DNA of 64,000 bases, from NCBI RefSeq assembly GCF_028618525.1, contig NZ_JAQITC010000006.1:62001-126000 (forward strand), read 5' to 3'. Below, piece after piece: positions 1 through 9,848 of the stretch (the stretch's first letter is position 1; each line of letters begins with the position of its first letter). This DNA is from Bartonella sp. AU55XJBT (GTDB lineage: Bacteria; Pseudomonadota; Alphaproteobacteria; Rhizobiales; Rhizobiaceae). Both the position numbers and the translations under genes were made by a program. The notes beneath the pieces were generated by a model. It made no database searches. It saw nothing but the letters and a program-made list of their open reading frames with translations, and was not told the origin of the DNA.

Positions 1-1
1 T

Positions 2-226
2 GTTCTCCAATTTGAAAGCGATCTTGCCAAAATATCTGTGATTGGTATTGGAATGCGCAGCCATGCAGGTGTTGCGGCTACAGCTTTCAAGGCTTTGGCT
101 GAAAAAGGTATTAATATTCAAGCAATCACGACTTCTGAGATTAAGATTTCTGTTTTGATTGATAGCGCTTATACTGAACTTGCGGTGAGAACATTACATG
201 CTGTTTATGGACTGGATAAGAGTTAA
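2..226 (+). CDS. lysC: Aspartate kinase, C-terminal fragment
   Basis: Only the last 74 codons lie in the window; the gene begins upstream of base 1. The visible part is the end of the paired ACT domains of aspartokinase (aspartate to aspartyl-4-phosphate, first step towards lysine, threonine and methionine). The segment [19 protein letters not shown] followed by [16 protein letters not shown] is the typical second ACT repeat that binds the feedback inhibitor. An internal ATG exists at base 38, but the reading frame is open from base 2 and the family clearly continues upstream. thrB and thrC of the same pathway lie elsewhere in the window. Confident from motif and frame; the catalytic domain cannot be inspected. 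Confidence 0.9.
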   Translation, partial: VLQFESDLAKISVIGIGMRSHAGVAATAFKALAEKGINIQAITTSEIKISVLIDSAYTELAVRTLHAVYGLDKS

Positions 227-768
227 ATATTTTAAAACGCTCAATTTTAAGAACATAAAGTTTTCATATGTATGAATGCTTTGCTTTATAAGCATAATTT
301 AGACATTCCGTTTAAATAAGAATAATGAATACAGTGAAATTTTTTAATTTAAAATTTTCTTATAGTGAAGAAAAAAACTATTTGTTTGCGTGTTAAAAGC
401 AAGATTGGCATAGGAATAAAAACTATTTCAGAGACAACACAAGATGCTTCTTATGAATCGTTTAGATATAAAAAAAAGGAAAAGGAGAACTGTTTACAAG
501 AGGTGATTGGGAGGAAGAAGAATAGGCACCATATGTATGTTATAAAAGGGGGATGTATAATTCAAAATCAATATGATAGAGTTTACAGAATTTGCTTTTT
601 AGTTGGCTAAAAATTAAAAATGTTATCCTAGCAGTCAATAAGTTATAAAAAATTTAAGCTTTCATGCTGAAGGGGAGGATGCTGGTTGATATTATACCTC
701 TGATACCGAGAGGTAAAATACATTCTCTCTCAACAAGAAAATTTTAGGTGTAAAGTGATGTAAATTAT
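227..768. other. Spacer between lysC and the dTMP-kinase-like gene
   Basis: About 540 A+T-rich bases with no gene I can support. A GTG-initiated 81-codon frame (365-610, +) has lysine-rich, low-complexity content and no recognisable domain. A short hairpin (696-714) lacks a T run. Nothing else seen. Confidence 0.5.
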
Positions 769-1443
769 ATGAATGGAGAGAAAATGTATCTTAGTAAAGA
801 TATTTATAATTCCATGTGGTCTTTGAAGCAATATTCCGGTTCTTTTGTTGCTCTATGCGGATTTGATGGGAGTGGAAAGACAACTCAAACAAAAGAAATT
901 TCTCGCCATTACGCACAAGAAAAACATATCATACAAACTTTTCAACCCAGTCATTGGTATAGAAACAATCAAGAGGTAAGAGATTATTTAGAGAGTGGAA
1001 AACAAATTGATCCATTGCTTTTAGCTCTTTTAGCTGCAACAGATAGACGCAAACATACGCTTGAAATTATCGAACCTTCTTTAACTTCATCGCAAAATTT
1101 ATTAATCAGTGATCGATATGTTTATTCTAGTCTTGTTTATTTCTACGCTCGAGGTCTTTCTCTTGAAAGTGTGATTCAATTAAATCAAGCTATTCCAAGA
1201 CCTCAGATCACATTTTACCTTCATTTGCCTCCTGCTGCTCTCATCGAACGATTGCAAAAAAGGGATGGTTTAGTCTTAAAATACGAAGAAAAACGCTCAT
1301 TGATTGAAAAAGTTTATGAAGGATATCAACTTTTATCAGAAATAGACGAACGATTTATCGTCATTGATGGAACCGCCTCTGTTTCTTTAATCCATAATCA
1401 AATACGACATCATATAGACAAGACTTGTTTTGATAATAAATAA
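769..1443 (+). CDS. Divergent dTMP kinase (thymidylate kinase-like) protein
   Basis: A 224-residue P-loop kinase of thymidylate kinase type (dTMP to dTDP, cytosolic). Walker A is GFDGSGKTTQ at about residues 32-41. The DR motif is SDRYVYSSLVYF at about residues 119-130, followed by the helix pattern RPQITFYLHLPP typical of the family. A lid-like region with LQKRDG follows near residue 163. The usual EPGG dTMP-binding motif after strand 2 is replaced by QPSHWYRNN, so this is not a standard housekeeping Tmk; a canonical tmk would normally sit with holB elsewhere. ATG 769 has little upstream Shine-Dalgarno; ATG 784 is preceded by GGAG and is an alternative start. It stands alone between long spacers. 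It could be a laterally acquired nucleotide kinase; the exact substrate is inferred. Confidence 0.75.
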   Translation: MNGEKMYLSKDIYNSMWSLKQYSGSFVALCGFDGSGKTTQTKEISRHYAQEKHIIQTFQPSHWYRNNQEVRDYLESGKQIDPLLLALLAATDRRKHTLEIIEPSLTSSQNLLISDRYVYSSLVYFYARGLSLESVIQLNQAIPRPQITFYLHLPPAALIERLQKRDGLVLKYEEKRSLIEKVYEGYQLLSEIDERFIVIDGTASVSLIHNQIRHHIDKTCFDNK

Positions 1444-1936
1444 AATATACCCATTTATGAATATCATTTAAAAATTTATCTGTGATCTATTCTCCTTTAT
1501 GATCTAGTTTCTATGTGGGATCTAGAGTTTTAAAGGTTTTCTCACGATAATTTAAGAGTACTGAAAAAAATATTATATATCTTAATATTTTAATTGAGAC
1601 GATTGGTAATCATTAAATTATAACGCACTTTTTTAAAAAATTTGAAAGAGGAAAGCTCTTCCAAAAAGATTATTAATCTCTGTTGTGATCATGGTATTTC
1701 TATTCTCGTAAAGACGAATATAGCGATTTTTGAGACTTTAATATTCTTATCTCTGATAAATGAAACAACAAAAACACTTCTTAACGCCTTTATGGGGATT
1801 TTCAAATTGTTTCTTTAACCAGAAAGAACATAAGATAAAAATATTTTAACAAGCAGATACACCCATTTCAAAAACTGTAGGTAATACCTTGGTTATGCTA
1901 AAAGATCAGTCTAACAAAGCAAATGATTGTTTGGTT
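1444..1936. other. Spacer between the kinase-like gene and nhaA (convergent)
   Basis: About 490 bases between two convergent genes. I see no open frame with family resemblance, no clear terminator with a T run, and no copy of the dispersed repeat family found elsewhere in the window. Confidence 0.5.
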
Positions 1937-3298
1937 TTATTCAGAACTATGAAAAATTTCTTTGTTGCGCTTAATATAAATAAATCCATATCCAAGACCA
2001 ATAAGAGCAGATAAACCAGAACCACAAAGCACCCCAATTTTGGCAGCATCAAGAAGGATAATATCCTTAAAAGCGAGCATTGAAACAAAGATAGACATTG
2101 TAAAGCCAATTCCTGCTAAGAATCCAATGAGTAAAATGCTGGACCATGTCATTTGAGGAGGAAGGCGGCATAGTCCTGATTTCACGGCTAAATAACTGGC
2201 AGTGATAATGCCAAGGGGCTTACCAACGAAAAGACCAATGACAACACCAAGAACAATTAAGAATGATTTGCCAGAAGAAAGGTCAAAGTTTACAAAACTG
2301 ACACCAGCATTTGCAAAGGCAAAAATGGGCATGATACCGTATGCAACCCACGGATGTAATGATTTTTGAACACGCGTTACTGGAGCAATCATGGCCCGTT
2401 GTCCTTTGCGCATTTTTTTCAATGCAGTTGAAATATGATGGAGGTCTGTTTTTGTGTTTTTTTCTTGGAGAATTTGCATAGCGTTGCTGAGCATGGTGAG
2501 TGGCGCTACAAGAGTGCGTGTAGGAAAAACGGGCGTCATCATACCTAAGATTACACCAGCAAGTGAGGGATGAACGCCTGTTACCATTAATCCCCACCAG
2601 ATGATTGAACCAGGTAAAATGTAAAGCCATGCTGATGCAAGCCCGATCCATTGAAAAAAAAGTACCAGAGCAATACCTCCCCCTGCAATCAATAGACCAC
2701 TAGGATCAATATTTGTTGAGTAGAAAAAAGCAATAATGAGAACAGCAATAATATCATCAATAATCGCTAATGAGAGAAGAATGACATGAAGATTAGAAGG
2801 AATTTTTTTTCCAAGAAGTGCCAGAATACCAAGAGCAAAGGCAATATCTGTTGCTGTTGGCACAGCCCAACCACGGATATGTCCCTCGTTAAAGTTGAAG
2901 ATGAAATAAATAATCGCAGGAACACAAACGCCGCCTATTGCAGCAACAATTGGTAAGATTGCTTGTTTAAAATCGGCAAGAGCACCTTCATGAATTTCGC
3001 GTCGAATTTCCATTCCTGCGACGAGAAAGAAAATAGTCATAAGGGCATCATTAACCCAGAAATGTAAATCCCATGAAAGCGTAAAATGACCCAAATTAAA
3101 GCCAAGAGGTGTATGCCAAAAAGATTCATAGAGAGCAGCATATTGAGAATTGGCAAAAATGAGGGCAGAAGCAGCAGCGAGTAAAAGAACAATACCACTA
3201 AGAGCTTCAATATGAAGAAAACGCTCGATAGCTGAAAGCGCTTGATTGGTGACACGAGAAGCGCGATTAGGCAAGCGATTTGAAGATAAATCAGACAT
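1937..3298 (-). CDS. nhaA: Na+/H+ antiporter NhaA
   Basis: Inner-membrane antiporter that expels Na+ in exchange for protons. The protein is very hydrophobic with about 11-12 membrane segments. It carries the NhaA signatures GMEIRREIHEGAL, the PTATDIAFALG segment (ion-binding Asp of TM4) and LAIIDDI (paired Asp of TM5). The start chosen is ATG 3298 (MSDLSS), which has GGAG about nine bases upstream; a TTG four codons earlier is less likely. That gives 453 residues, slightly longer than the ~390 of E. coli NhaA because of N- and C-terminal tails, as is common in rhizobia. It is a single gene; a divergent or upstream partner was not recognised. High confidence. Confidence 0.95.
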   Translation of the reverse strand: MSDLSSNRLPNRASRVTNQALSAIERFLHIEALSGIVLLLAAASALIFANSQYAALYESFWHTPLGFNLGHFTLSWDLHFWVNDALMTIFFLVAGMEIRREIHEGALADFKQAILPIVAAIGGVCVPAIIYFIFNFNEGHIRGWAVPTATDIAFALGILALLGKKIPSNLHVILLSLAIIDDIIAVLIIAFFYSTNIDPSGLLIAGGGIALVLFFQWIGLASAWLYILPGSIIWWGLMVTGVHPSLAGVILGMMTPVFPTRTLVAPLTMLSNAMQILQEKNTKTDLHHISTALKKMRKGQRAMIAPVTRVQKSLHPWVAYGIMPIFAFANAGVSFVNFDLSSGKSFLIVLGVVIGLFVGKPLGIITASYLAVKSGLCRLPPQMTWSSILLIGFLAGIGFTMSIFVSMLAFKDIILLDAAKIGVLCGSGLSALIGLGYGFIYIKRNKEIFHSSE

Positions 3299-3448
3299 GA
3301 ACAACTCCAAACTATCGACAATTTTATGATTCTATATTCTCTGTGTATAGTGACTCTATTATGATGTTTTCTGTATCATATAAAAGCAAAAAGAGGAATA
3401 AAGTTCTTAATTTATAGACAAGATCATCATGTTTAAAGCACAATATGT

Positions 3449-5155
3449 TTAAGGCGATGCTTCATTTTTAATAGCGAGGTCTACTTTGTTTAACACCTTG
3501 GATAGATCATTTTGTAGAGCAGATTCGAGGTCAACCATTGTGAGCCCTTTATTATCTTTTGCTTTAATTTTTATGATCAATGTTTGTGGTTTTTTAGCAA
3601 ATTCACCTAAGGATTTTGAAATTTTTTCTGCTTCATCATGATTTTTTAGCAGCATTTTGGGGGTTTGCGTCATCATTAAATAGAAATCGTCATAGAGTTC
3701 CTTTTTAAGATCATGTTGGCTGTCATTAAGGTTTTTTGCAAGATAAGAAAAAAGTTTATCAATGAAACCTGCATCCCGATATTGTATATCAATTTCATTG
3801 ATGCCAAGGTCTTGAGAAGCAGCAATCATGATGCTTTGTTGACCAGAAAAAAGTTTTTCATCAACATCAATAACCTTAGCCGATATATTCCCAGATCCAA
3901 CGTCTTTCATATTGAAAGTCATTGCATCAAGAAAGAGCATACGTTTTTTTTCATCGTAAGAAATATCAAGTTTTCCTGAAATATCAATTTGTTCAAATCC
4001 CATCTTTTTTAAAAGTTCTAAATCTTTTTCATTCATTTTTTTAGGTAAAATGGAAAAGTTATTGAGAGAAAGAAAAAGCTTTTTGGGGATAGGATGTTTC
4101 CACAAGCTTGGTTTAAGTTGAAATGATTCAAGTGTTGCTTTCAATGATGGAATATCAATGGTGACATTATCAACTTTGGCATCTGCTGAGGTAATGGCGA
4201 GCAGTATGTTTAGAAGGAGACCATTTTGGGCTATTTTTTCCGCAACTTTATTCTTCTCTTTTCTTGCATTAAGATAAGCTTTGACTAGTTTTTCAGGCGT
4301 TTGTTCAAGTGGTTTCATCTTTAGACCAGATGTTTTAAATTGGCCGAGAAAGAAAGAGCTATTTTTTTCTGCTTCTTCAAAAATATCGACACTTATATTG
4401 TTCAGAGAAATAGGACCTGTAACGGTTTTCCCTTGATTGAGAGCGTTATTTTTTCCGAAAATAATAGAATAGGCATAATTGATGTCGATATCATAAGCCT
4501 TTATTGTATCACTTTTAGCCATCAATTGCATCTGTTTGTCGCCATTGACTACGGCCGTTTTAAGATCCATGTTTTTAACACTAACGGAACGGATATGTCC
4601 ATTTTTAAAATCAGAAAGCTGGAAGTTCTTGACTTCAACTGTTTCTGTTTGTTTGTTTTTATTTTCTATAGAAAGCTGTATATTCGGAGCACTCATTGAT
4701 GCAAGATCAATACGCATCATTGATTGTAAAAGACGTGATGTGATTGTTCTGTCTTTATCTTTTAAGGATACATTCTTAAGAGAAATTTGGGGTATTTTTA
4801 CATGAATATTATTATGCTTTAAATCAACATTATAAAATGTAAAAGTTCCAGGAATAAAAGAAAGAGGAGGACGGGCAGAAATGGCACCAATTTTCAGTGA
4901 TGTACCGGCTGGGACGGGGAGTGTAACATTTGTTAAATTGACTTTACCTAGAATGCTGACTTCAGATGTTTCTGCTTTTATGGCACGACGGGCTATCTCT
5001 TGTTTTACAAAACTGTCAAGATAGGGTTTTGCGATATAGAATCCACCAACAACTATAATTGCTAAGATGGCGATAAATCCAATAATGCAAGTGAGCCAAT
5101 ATTTCAGGTTACTTTGATACCCACTATTAAGTTTGACCATTCTTTTTTCTTTCAT
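3449..5155 (-). CDS. Uncharacterised membrane-anchored protein (568 aa)
   Basis: Family not recognised. The chain begins with a lysine-rich cytoplasmic tail and one strong membrane anchor (LTCIIGFIAILAIIVVGGFYI, about residues 22-42). A long, probably periplasmic region rich in beta strands follows, with alternating N/K/S and hydrophobic residues (for example VSILGKVNLTNVTLPVPAG). The architecture resembles AsmA- or YdgA-like inner-membrane-anchored periplasmic proteins, but no diagnostic motif was found, so this is only an architectural comparison. The start is ATG 5155 with AAGAG eight bases upstream; GTG 5164 and ATG 5140 are alternatives. It is followed 150 bases on by nhaA on the same strand, but no shared function is evident. 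Confidence 0.8.
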   Translation of the reverse strand: MKEKRMVKLNSGYQSNLKYWLTCIIGFIAILAIIVVGGFYIAKPYLDSFVKQEIARRAIKAETSEVSILGKVNLTNVTLPVPAGTSLKIGAISARPPLSFIPGTFTFYNVDLKHNNIHVKIPQISLKNVSLKDKDRTITSRLLQSMMRIDLASMSAPNIQLSIENKNKQTETVEVKNFQLSDFKNGHIRSVSVKNMDLKTAVVNGDKQMQLMAKSDTIKAYDIDINYAYSIIFGKNNALNQGKTVTGPISLNNISVDIFEEAEKNSSFFLGQFKTSGLKMKPLEQTPEKLVKAYLNARKEKNKVAEKIAQNGLLLNILLAITSADAKVDNVTIDIPSLKATLESFQLKPSLWKHPIPKKLFLSLNNFSILPKKMNEKDLELLKKMGFEQIDISGKLDISYDEKKRMLFLDAMTFNMKDVGSGNISAKVIDVDEKLFSGQQSIMIAASQDLGINEIDIQYRDAGFIDKLFSYLAKNLNDSQHDLKKELYDDFYLMMTQTPKMLLKNHDEAEKISKSLGEFAKKPQTLIIKIKAKDNKGLTMVDLESALQNDLSKVLNKVDLAIKNEASP

Positions 5156-5511
5156 TTTTATCACTCTTTAAAATTGAGAGTGAAGATAAACTCTTTTAAG
5201 CAACGACAAAGGTTAAAATATAGCGTGTACCAGTTTCAACAGTCATCTACCCTCCTATATTAGAGTTATTCTCATCTTTTTTGCAATATCGCTTTATCAA
5301 TTTTTATTGATTTTATTTGGATTGAGTACGTTATAGAAAAGCACGCATAATGAAGGAGAAGTAAGTTTACGCGCATCATATTTCTTATCACTTTAAATTA
5401 TCATAAAATATTCCTATGTCTGCTTTTATCTTACGGCTGTTTATAGGAATATTTAAAACATATAAAGTTATGTTTTTATTCATTATAACTTAATGGGGAG
5501 AGGTGAGTATT
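5156..5511. other. Divergent promoter region
   Basis: About 350 A+T-rich bases between two divergent genes, so promoters for both must lie here. A Shine-Dalgarno-like GGAGAGG precedes the + strand gene. No other structured element was recognised. Confidence 0.5.
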
Positions 5512-7284
5512 ATGACAGAAAATCAAATAATGGCCTTTTCGATCATTGGTCTCATGATGGTTGTATTTATTTGGGATCGATTTCGTTATGATCTTGTCGC
5601 TATTTGTACATTATTAATAGCGTGTGCTGTTGGTCTTGTCAGTCCAAAGGAAGCTTTTAGCGGTTTTAGTAATGATATTGTTATTATCGTGGGAAGTGTG
5701 TTTGTTGTCAGTACGGCTGTATCACGCTCTGGTATAATGGAATTTATTATTCAGCGTATATGGCCAGATGTGAAATCGGTGCGCCTTCAATTAGCTTTTT
5801 TGGTTTTTTCTGTTGTCGTTTTATCAATGTTTGTTAAAAATATTGGTGCTTTGGCTATTATGCTTCCGATCGCTTTTCAGTTTGCTCGTCGTTCTCAGGT
5901 TTCTCCTTCTGTCTTTTTGATGCCCATGGCTTTTGGTTCTTTGTTGGGGGGGCTTATGACACAGATAGGAACGTCTCCTAACGTTGTTATTTCAGCGATG
6001 CAAGAACGTTTAGCAGGAACACCTTTTACGATGTTTGATTTTACACCAGTTGGTGCGGTTATTGCGACGGTTGGTGTCTTATATTTGGTCTGTTTTTATT
6101 GGCTTTTGCCAGTGCGTGTGCGTTCGGGTGGATCGTTTGATGATGCCATTGATATTCGTAATTATGTTGTAGAAGTGCATATTCCAATAAATTCACCTAT
6201 TGTGGGGAAAAGTATTGTTGATTTGGTTAAGCCATCAAGTGGTGATGTTATGGTGATTCAAATCATCAGAAACAAGGTATCTATTTCGCCACTACCAGAT
6301 TTTGTTTTGTCTGAAAACGATATTGTTTTGCTGGAAGGATCGCATACAGGAATAGATAGTGTGATGAATTCTGCTCGTTTAGAGTTTTCTAAGGAACGAA
6401 CTCTTTCTACAGGAGATAAGGACAGTGACATTGATATTATTGAAGCGGTCATCACGCATAATTCGCCTCTTATTGGCATTAGTGCGAAAGAGTTTTCACT
6501 CTTTGATCGCTATAATGTCAATTTGCTTGCATTAAGTCGTCAACATGAAAGAGTGCGAGGAAGACTTGATGATATTATTTTTCATCTTGGAGATGTGATT
6601 GTTTTGCAAGGACAAGATGCGGCTATTCCAAATTTATTAAGGGAATTGAAATCTTTACCTTTAGCAAAACGAAATATTGTGTTTGGAAATTTACGACATG
6701 GTTTTATATCTTTAGCCATTTTATTTATAGCCATTATTTTTACAGCTTTTCATATTGTGCCAGTTGCTTTTTCTTTCTTTTCTGCTGCTGCTGCAATGGT
6801 TATTTTTCGCGTTTTGCCTGCGCGTGATCTGTATCAGGCATTAGATGGTCCAATATTAGTCCTATTAGCGGCTCTTATTCCAGTGAGTGAAGCGTTAGAG
6901 AAAACGGGATGTACGGATCTCATTGGTCAATGGCTGAGCCAATTGGCAATATTTTTTCCGCCATCTGGTGCTTTAGCACTGATGTTGGTGACAGCCATGT
7001 TGGTCACGCCATTTTTAAATAATGCCGCGACGGTTATGATGGTCGCTCCCATCGCATCAAGTTTTGCTCATTCTCTTCATTATAAGCCTGAAGCTTTTTT
7101 GATGGCTGTTGCCATTGGTGCGGGGTGTGAATTTCTTACACCTATTGGACATCAAAGCAATATGCTCGTGATGGCGCCAGGAGGATATCGTTTTAGTGAT
7201 TATCCACGTTTGGGGGCTCCCTTAGCGGTGTTGATCATTATTGTTGCTGTTCCTATGCTTATGTGGGTTTGGCCATTACAATAG
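5512..7284 (+). CDS. SLC13/DASS-family permease with RCK_C (TrkA-C) domains
   Basis: A 590-residue integral membrane transporter of the SLC13 (divalent anion/Na+ symporter, CitM-like) class. It has an N-terminal membrane bundle (about residues 1-200), then two soluble RCK_C/TrkA-C-type modules (about 210-385, with VVEVHIPINSPIVGKSIVDL and the related AVITHNSPLIGISAKEF), then a C-terminal membrane bundle. Both bundles carry the family's re-entrant Ser/Asn-Pro/Thr motif: TQIGTSPNVVIS in the first half and TPIGHQSNMLVMAPGGY in the second. Substrate is unknown; this subclass includes sulfate, phosphate and dicarboxylate carriers. ATG 5512 is preceded by GGAGAGG at good spacing; GTG 5503 is an alternative. 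It is a monocistronic unit. Confidence 0.88.
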   Translation: MTENQIMAFSIIGLMMVVFIWDRFRYDLVAICTLLIACAVGLVSPKEAFSGFSNDIVIIVGSVFVVSTAVSRSGIMEFIIQRIWPDVKSVRLQLAFLVFSVVVLSMFVKNIGALAIMLPIAFQFARRSQVSPSVFLMPMAFGSLLGGLMTQIGTSPNVVISAMQERLAGTPFTMFDFTPVGAVIATVGVLYLVCFYWLLPVRVRSGGSFDDAIDIRNYVVEVHIPINSPIVGKSIVDLVKPSSGDVMVIQIIRNKVSISPLPDFVLSENDIVLLEGSHTGIDSVMNSARLEFSKERTLSTGDKDSDIDIIEAVITHNSPLIGISAKEFSLFDRYNVNLLALSRQHERVRGRLDDIIFHLGDVIVLQGQDAAIPNLLRELKSLPLAKRNIVFGNLRHGFISLAILFIAIIFTAFHIVPVAFSFFSAAAAMVIFRVLPARDLYQALDGPILVLLAALIPVSEALEKTGCTDLIGQWLSQLAIFFPPSGALALMLVTAMLVTPFLNNAATVMMVAPIASSFAHSLHYKPEAFLMAVAIGAGCEFLTPIGHQSNMLVMAPGGYRFSDYPRLGAPLAVLIIIVAVPMLMWVWPLQ

Positions 7285-7747
7285 GATATTTTTTGAAAGC
7301 TTTAAGGATCGATACCAAAAGATTGTTCATCGAAAGATAAGTTGAAGAGATATATAAAAATTTTTACTTAAAGCCTAGGGAGTATATTTAATGCCATTCT
7401 ACAACCGAAGACAAGGAACAGGTTGTTTTAAAAGACTTTAAAAATTGTCTTTGGTATACATTGAATTAGGAAAGAATGATTAACATTATCAACAAGCGCA
7501 TGTACGACATTACGGTCATGATTTTTTTATAAATTCAAATTATATAAAAATTGTCATGTGAAACAAAAGGATATTTACATCATTTTTAATTGATACAGTT
7601 GCAAAAGCCTAATCGATTGGAATACATATTGCTTTAAAATGAATAAACGGAGCAATTTATTAAAGATTTTTCGTGAATGAGGGCTACCATCTCTGTTCAT
7701 TTATGCGTAAAAGTGTAGAAGGTAAATTGTTTTACAAGGTATGTTAT
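7285..7747. other. Spacer upstream of the yfgM-der pair
   Basis: About 460 bases with no supported gene. The frame of the downstream TPR gene is open upstream to a GTG at 7673, but the 25 extra residues do not resemble the family N terminus. No repeat copy or terminator was seen. Confidence 0.45.
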
Positions 7748-8419
7748 ATGTCGTATGATAGTTTTATTGCTGAAGTTAATGCAGAATTTCGTCAGGAAAA
7801 GGCACTTGCTTTTTGGAGACGGTATGGTTTTTCAATTATTGGGGCTGCTCTTCTTTTCATCCTCATGATAATTGCTTATCAAATTTATCATCATGCGCAA
7901 ATAAAGAAAGCTAGCCATATTGGTGATGCATTTGTAAAAAGCCTTAATTTTGCGGATACACGTCATTTTGATGAGGCGATAAAGCAATTGGAAAATGTTA
8001 AAGACTCTCATTTTGGGGGCTATCCTTTTCTTGCCCGTTTGCGGGAGGCTTCTTTACGCATGGAGCAAGGTGATTTTATCAAGTCGGTAGAGATCTTTGA
8101 TTCTGTTGCAGCGGATGAGAAAGCACCGCAGATTTTGCGGAAAGTTGCAAAAATCCGAGCAGCCTATATTTTAGTTGATACAGGGAGCTTGGAGGATGTC
8201 AAAAAGCGCGTCAAAGATATGGCAAGTGATATTGATCCTATGCGTATGTCCGCACGAGAGGCTTTGGGCTTAGCTGCTTATAAAGCAGGGAAGATTGATG
8301 AGGCTGTTGATTATTTTCAGAAAATTTCTGAAGAAGGTGTGTTGAGATCAAATATAACAGATCGGGCTCGAATAATGCTTGAGCTTATGCAAGCTGAGGG
8401 CAAGATAAATAAGGAATAA
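7748..8419 (+). CDS. YfgM-like TPR protein (ancillary SecYEG/BAM-associated, TPR_21)
   Basis: A 223-residue protein with a short cytoplasmic N terminus, one membrane anchor ([20 protein letters not shown], about residues 28-47) and a periplasmic tetratricopeptide-type helical region. The architecture and neighbourhood match the YfgM/TPR_21 (DUF2133) family, which associates with the SecYEG translocon and periplasmic chaperones. I chose ATG 7748 because [23 protein letters not shown] is the conserved family start; the upstream extension looks non-coding. der begins four bases after the stop, so the two are one transcript. In many proteobacteria bamB lies between them; it is absent here. Confidence 0.85.
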   Translation: MSYDSFIAEVNAEFRQEKALAFWRRYGFSIIGAALLFILMIIAYQIYHHAQIKKASHIGDAFVKSLNFADTRHFDEAIKQLENVKDSHFGGYPFLARLREASLRMEQGDFIKSVEIFDSVAADEKAPQILRKVAKIRAAYILVDTGSLEDVKKRVKDMASDIDPMRMSAREALGLAAYKAGKIDEAVDYFQKISEEGVLRSNITDRARIMLELMQAEGKINKE

Positions 8420-8423
8420 ATCG

Positions 8424-9848
8424 ATGAGCCTTACCATTGCTATCGTTGGTCGTCCCAATGTTGGGAAATCAACACTTTTTAATCGTTTGGTTGGGCAAAA
8501 ATTGGCTTTGGTTGATGATAAGCCGGGTGTAACACGTGATCGGCGTATTCATGCTGCAAAACTTCAAGATCTACGTTTTGATGTGATTGATACGGCTGGG
8601 CTGGAAGAAGCAGGAGATCATACCCTTGAGGGGCGTATGCGTTCTCAGACAAAAGCTGCGATTGATGAAGCAGATCTTGTTTTATTCGTATTTGATGCAA
8701 AGAGCGGAATAACACCGAGTGATTTAAATTTTGCTTCACTGGTTCGCAAATCAGGGAAGCCGATTGTGCTCGTTGCCAATAAGTCTGAGTCAAAAGCCGC
8801 AACAGGGGGAGAGTATGAGGCGTGGTCATTAGGTTTGGGAGAGCCGTGTCCGATATCGGCTGAACATGGTTTGGGACTTAGCGATCTTCGTGATGCCATT
8901 ATAGAGGCTGTTGGGTCAGAGCGCGCTTTTGGCAACAACAAAGAAGAAGATATGACGGTACAGCCTGCATCTGTTGGTGGTGATATAAACAATTTGGAAG
9001 AAGAGGGGCTTATGTACGATGAAAGCAAGCCCATTCGGATTGCTATTGCGGGTCGTCCCAATACAGGAAAATCCACCCTTATCAATAGTATGCTGAAGCA
9101 AGATCGGTTATTAACAGGACCAGAAGCAGGATTGACACGCGATTCTATTTCTGTCGATTGGGAATGGCGTGGTCGTCATATTCAACTTTTTGATACTGCA
9201 GGTTTACGTCGAAAATCGAAAATTCAAGAAAAATTAGAAAAGCTATCGGTTGCTGATACTTTACGTGCCATTCGTTTTGCAGAAGTGGTGGTCATTGTTT
9301 TTGATGCAACGATGCCTTTTGAAAAGCAGGATTTACAAATTGCTGATCTTGTGATTCGCGAAGGGCGTGTTCCAGTTATTGCTTTCAATAAATGGGACCT
9401 TATTGAAGATAGTCAGGCTACATTGATTGATTTGCATGAAAAATGTGCACGATTTCTTCCTCAAGTTCGCGGTTTGAGAGCTGTTCCTTTATCAGGACAA
9501 TATGGTCAAGGGATTGATAAACTCATGGAAAATGTCATGATGATGCATCGTGTATGGAATCGTCGCATTTCTACGGCTAAATTGAATCAATGGCTTGAAA
9601 CTGTTGTGGCACATCATCCACCACCAGCGGTTTCGGGACGTCGATTGAAGGTTAAATATATCACACAGGTGAAAACACGTCCCCCTGGATTTATGATTTC
9701 TTGCTCACGTCCCAAAGTCATGCCTCAGTCCTATTTGCGTTATCTTGTCAATGGGCTACGTGAAACATTTGATATGTCTGGTATACCAGTGCGCCTATCA
9801 TTACGAGCTTCTGATAATCCTTTTGCGACACGCTCTCAAAAGAAATGA
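8424..9848 (+). CDS. der: GTPase Der (EngA), ribosome biogenesis
   Basis: Essential double-GTPase that assists 50S ribosomal subunit maturation. There are two tandem G domains, with G1 motifs GRPNVGKS (about residues 8-15) and GRPNTGKS (about 210-217). G3 motifs DTAGLE and DTAGLR, and G4 motifs NKSE and NKWD, are also present. The C-terminal KH-like domain ends with the family's [13 protein letters not shown] segment. The length of 474 residues is normal for alphaproteobacterial Der. It starts four bases after the YfgM-like gene. High confidence. Confidence 0.97.
   Translation: MSLTIAIVGRPNVGKSTLFNRLVGQKLALVDDKPGVTRDRRIHAAKLQDLRFDVIDTAGLEEAGDHTLEGRMRSQTKAAIDEADLVLFVFDAKSGITPSDLNFASLVRKSGKPIVLVANKSESKAATGGEYEAWSLGLGEPCPISAEHGLGLSDLRDAIIEAVGSERAFGNNKEEDMTVQPASVGGDINNLEEEGLMYDESKPIRIAIAGRPNTGKSTLINSMLKQDRLLTGPEAGLTRDSISVDWEWRGRHIQLFDTAGLRRKSKIQEKLEKLSVADTLRAIRFAEVVVIVFDATMPFEKQDLQIADLVIREGRVPVIAFNKWDLIEDSQATLIDLHEKCARFLPQVRGLRAVPLSGQYGQGIDKLMENVMMMHRVWNRRISTAKLNQWLETVVAHHPPPAVSGRRLKVKYITQVKTRPPGFMISCSRPKVMPQSYLRYLVNGLRETFDMSGIPVRLSLRASDNPFATRSQKK

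Noticed and set aside
365..610. 81-codon GTG frame after lysC
   Set aside because: Lysine-rich, no Shine-Dalgarno, no domain or family resemblance, and runs through A+T-rich spacer; probably chance.
696..714. ACCTCT/AGAGGT hairpin before the kinase-like gene
   Set aside because: Six-base stem, no T run, so not a terminator; could be chance.
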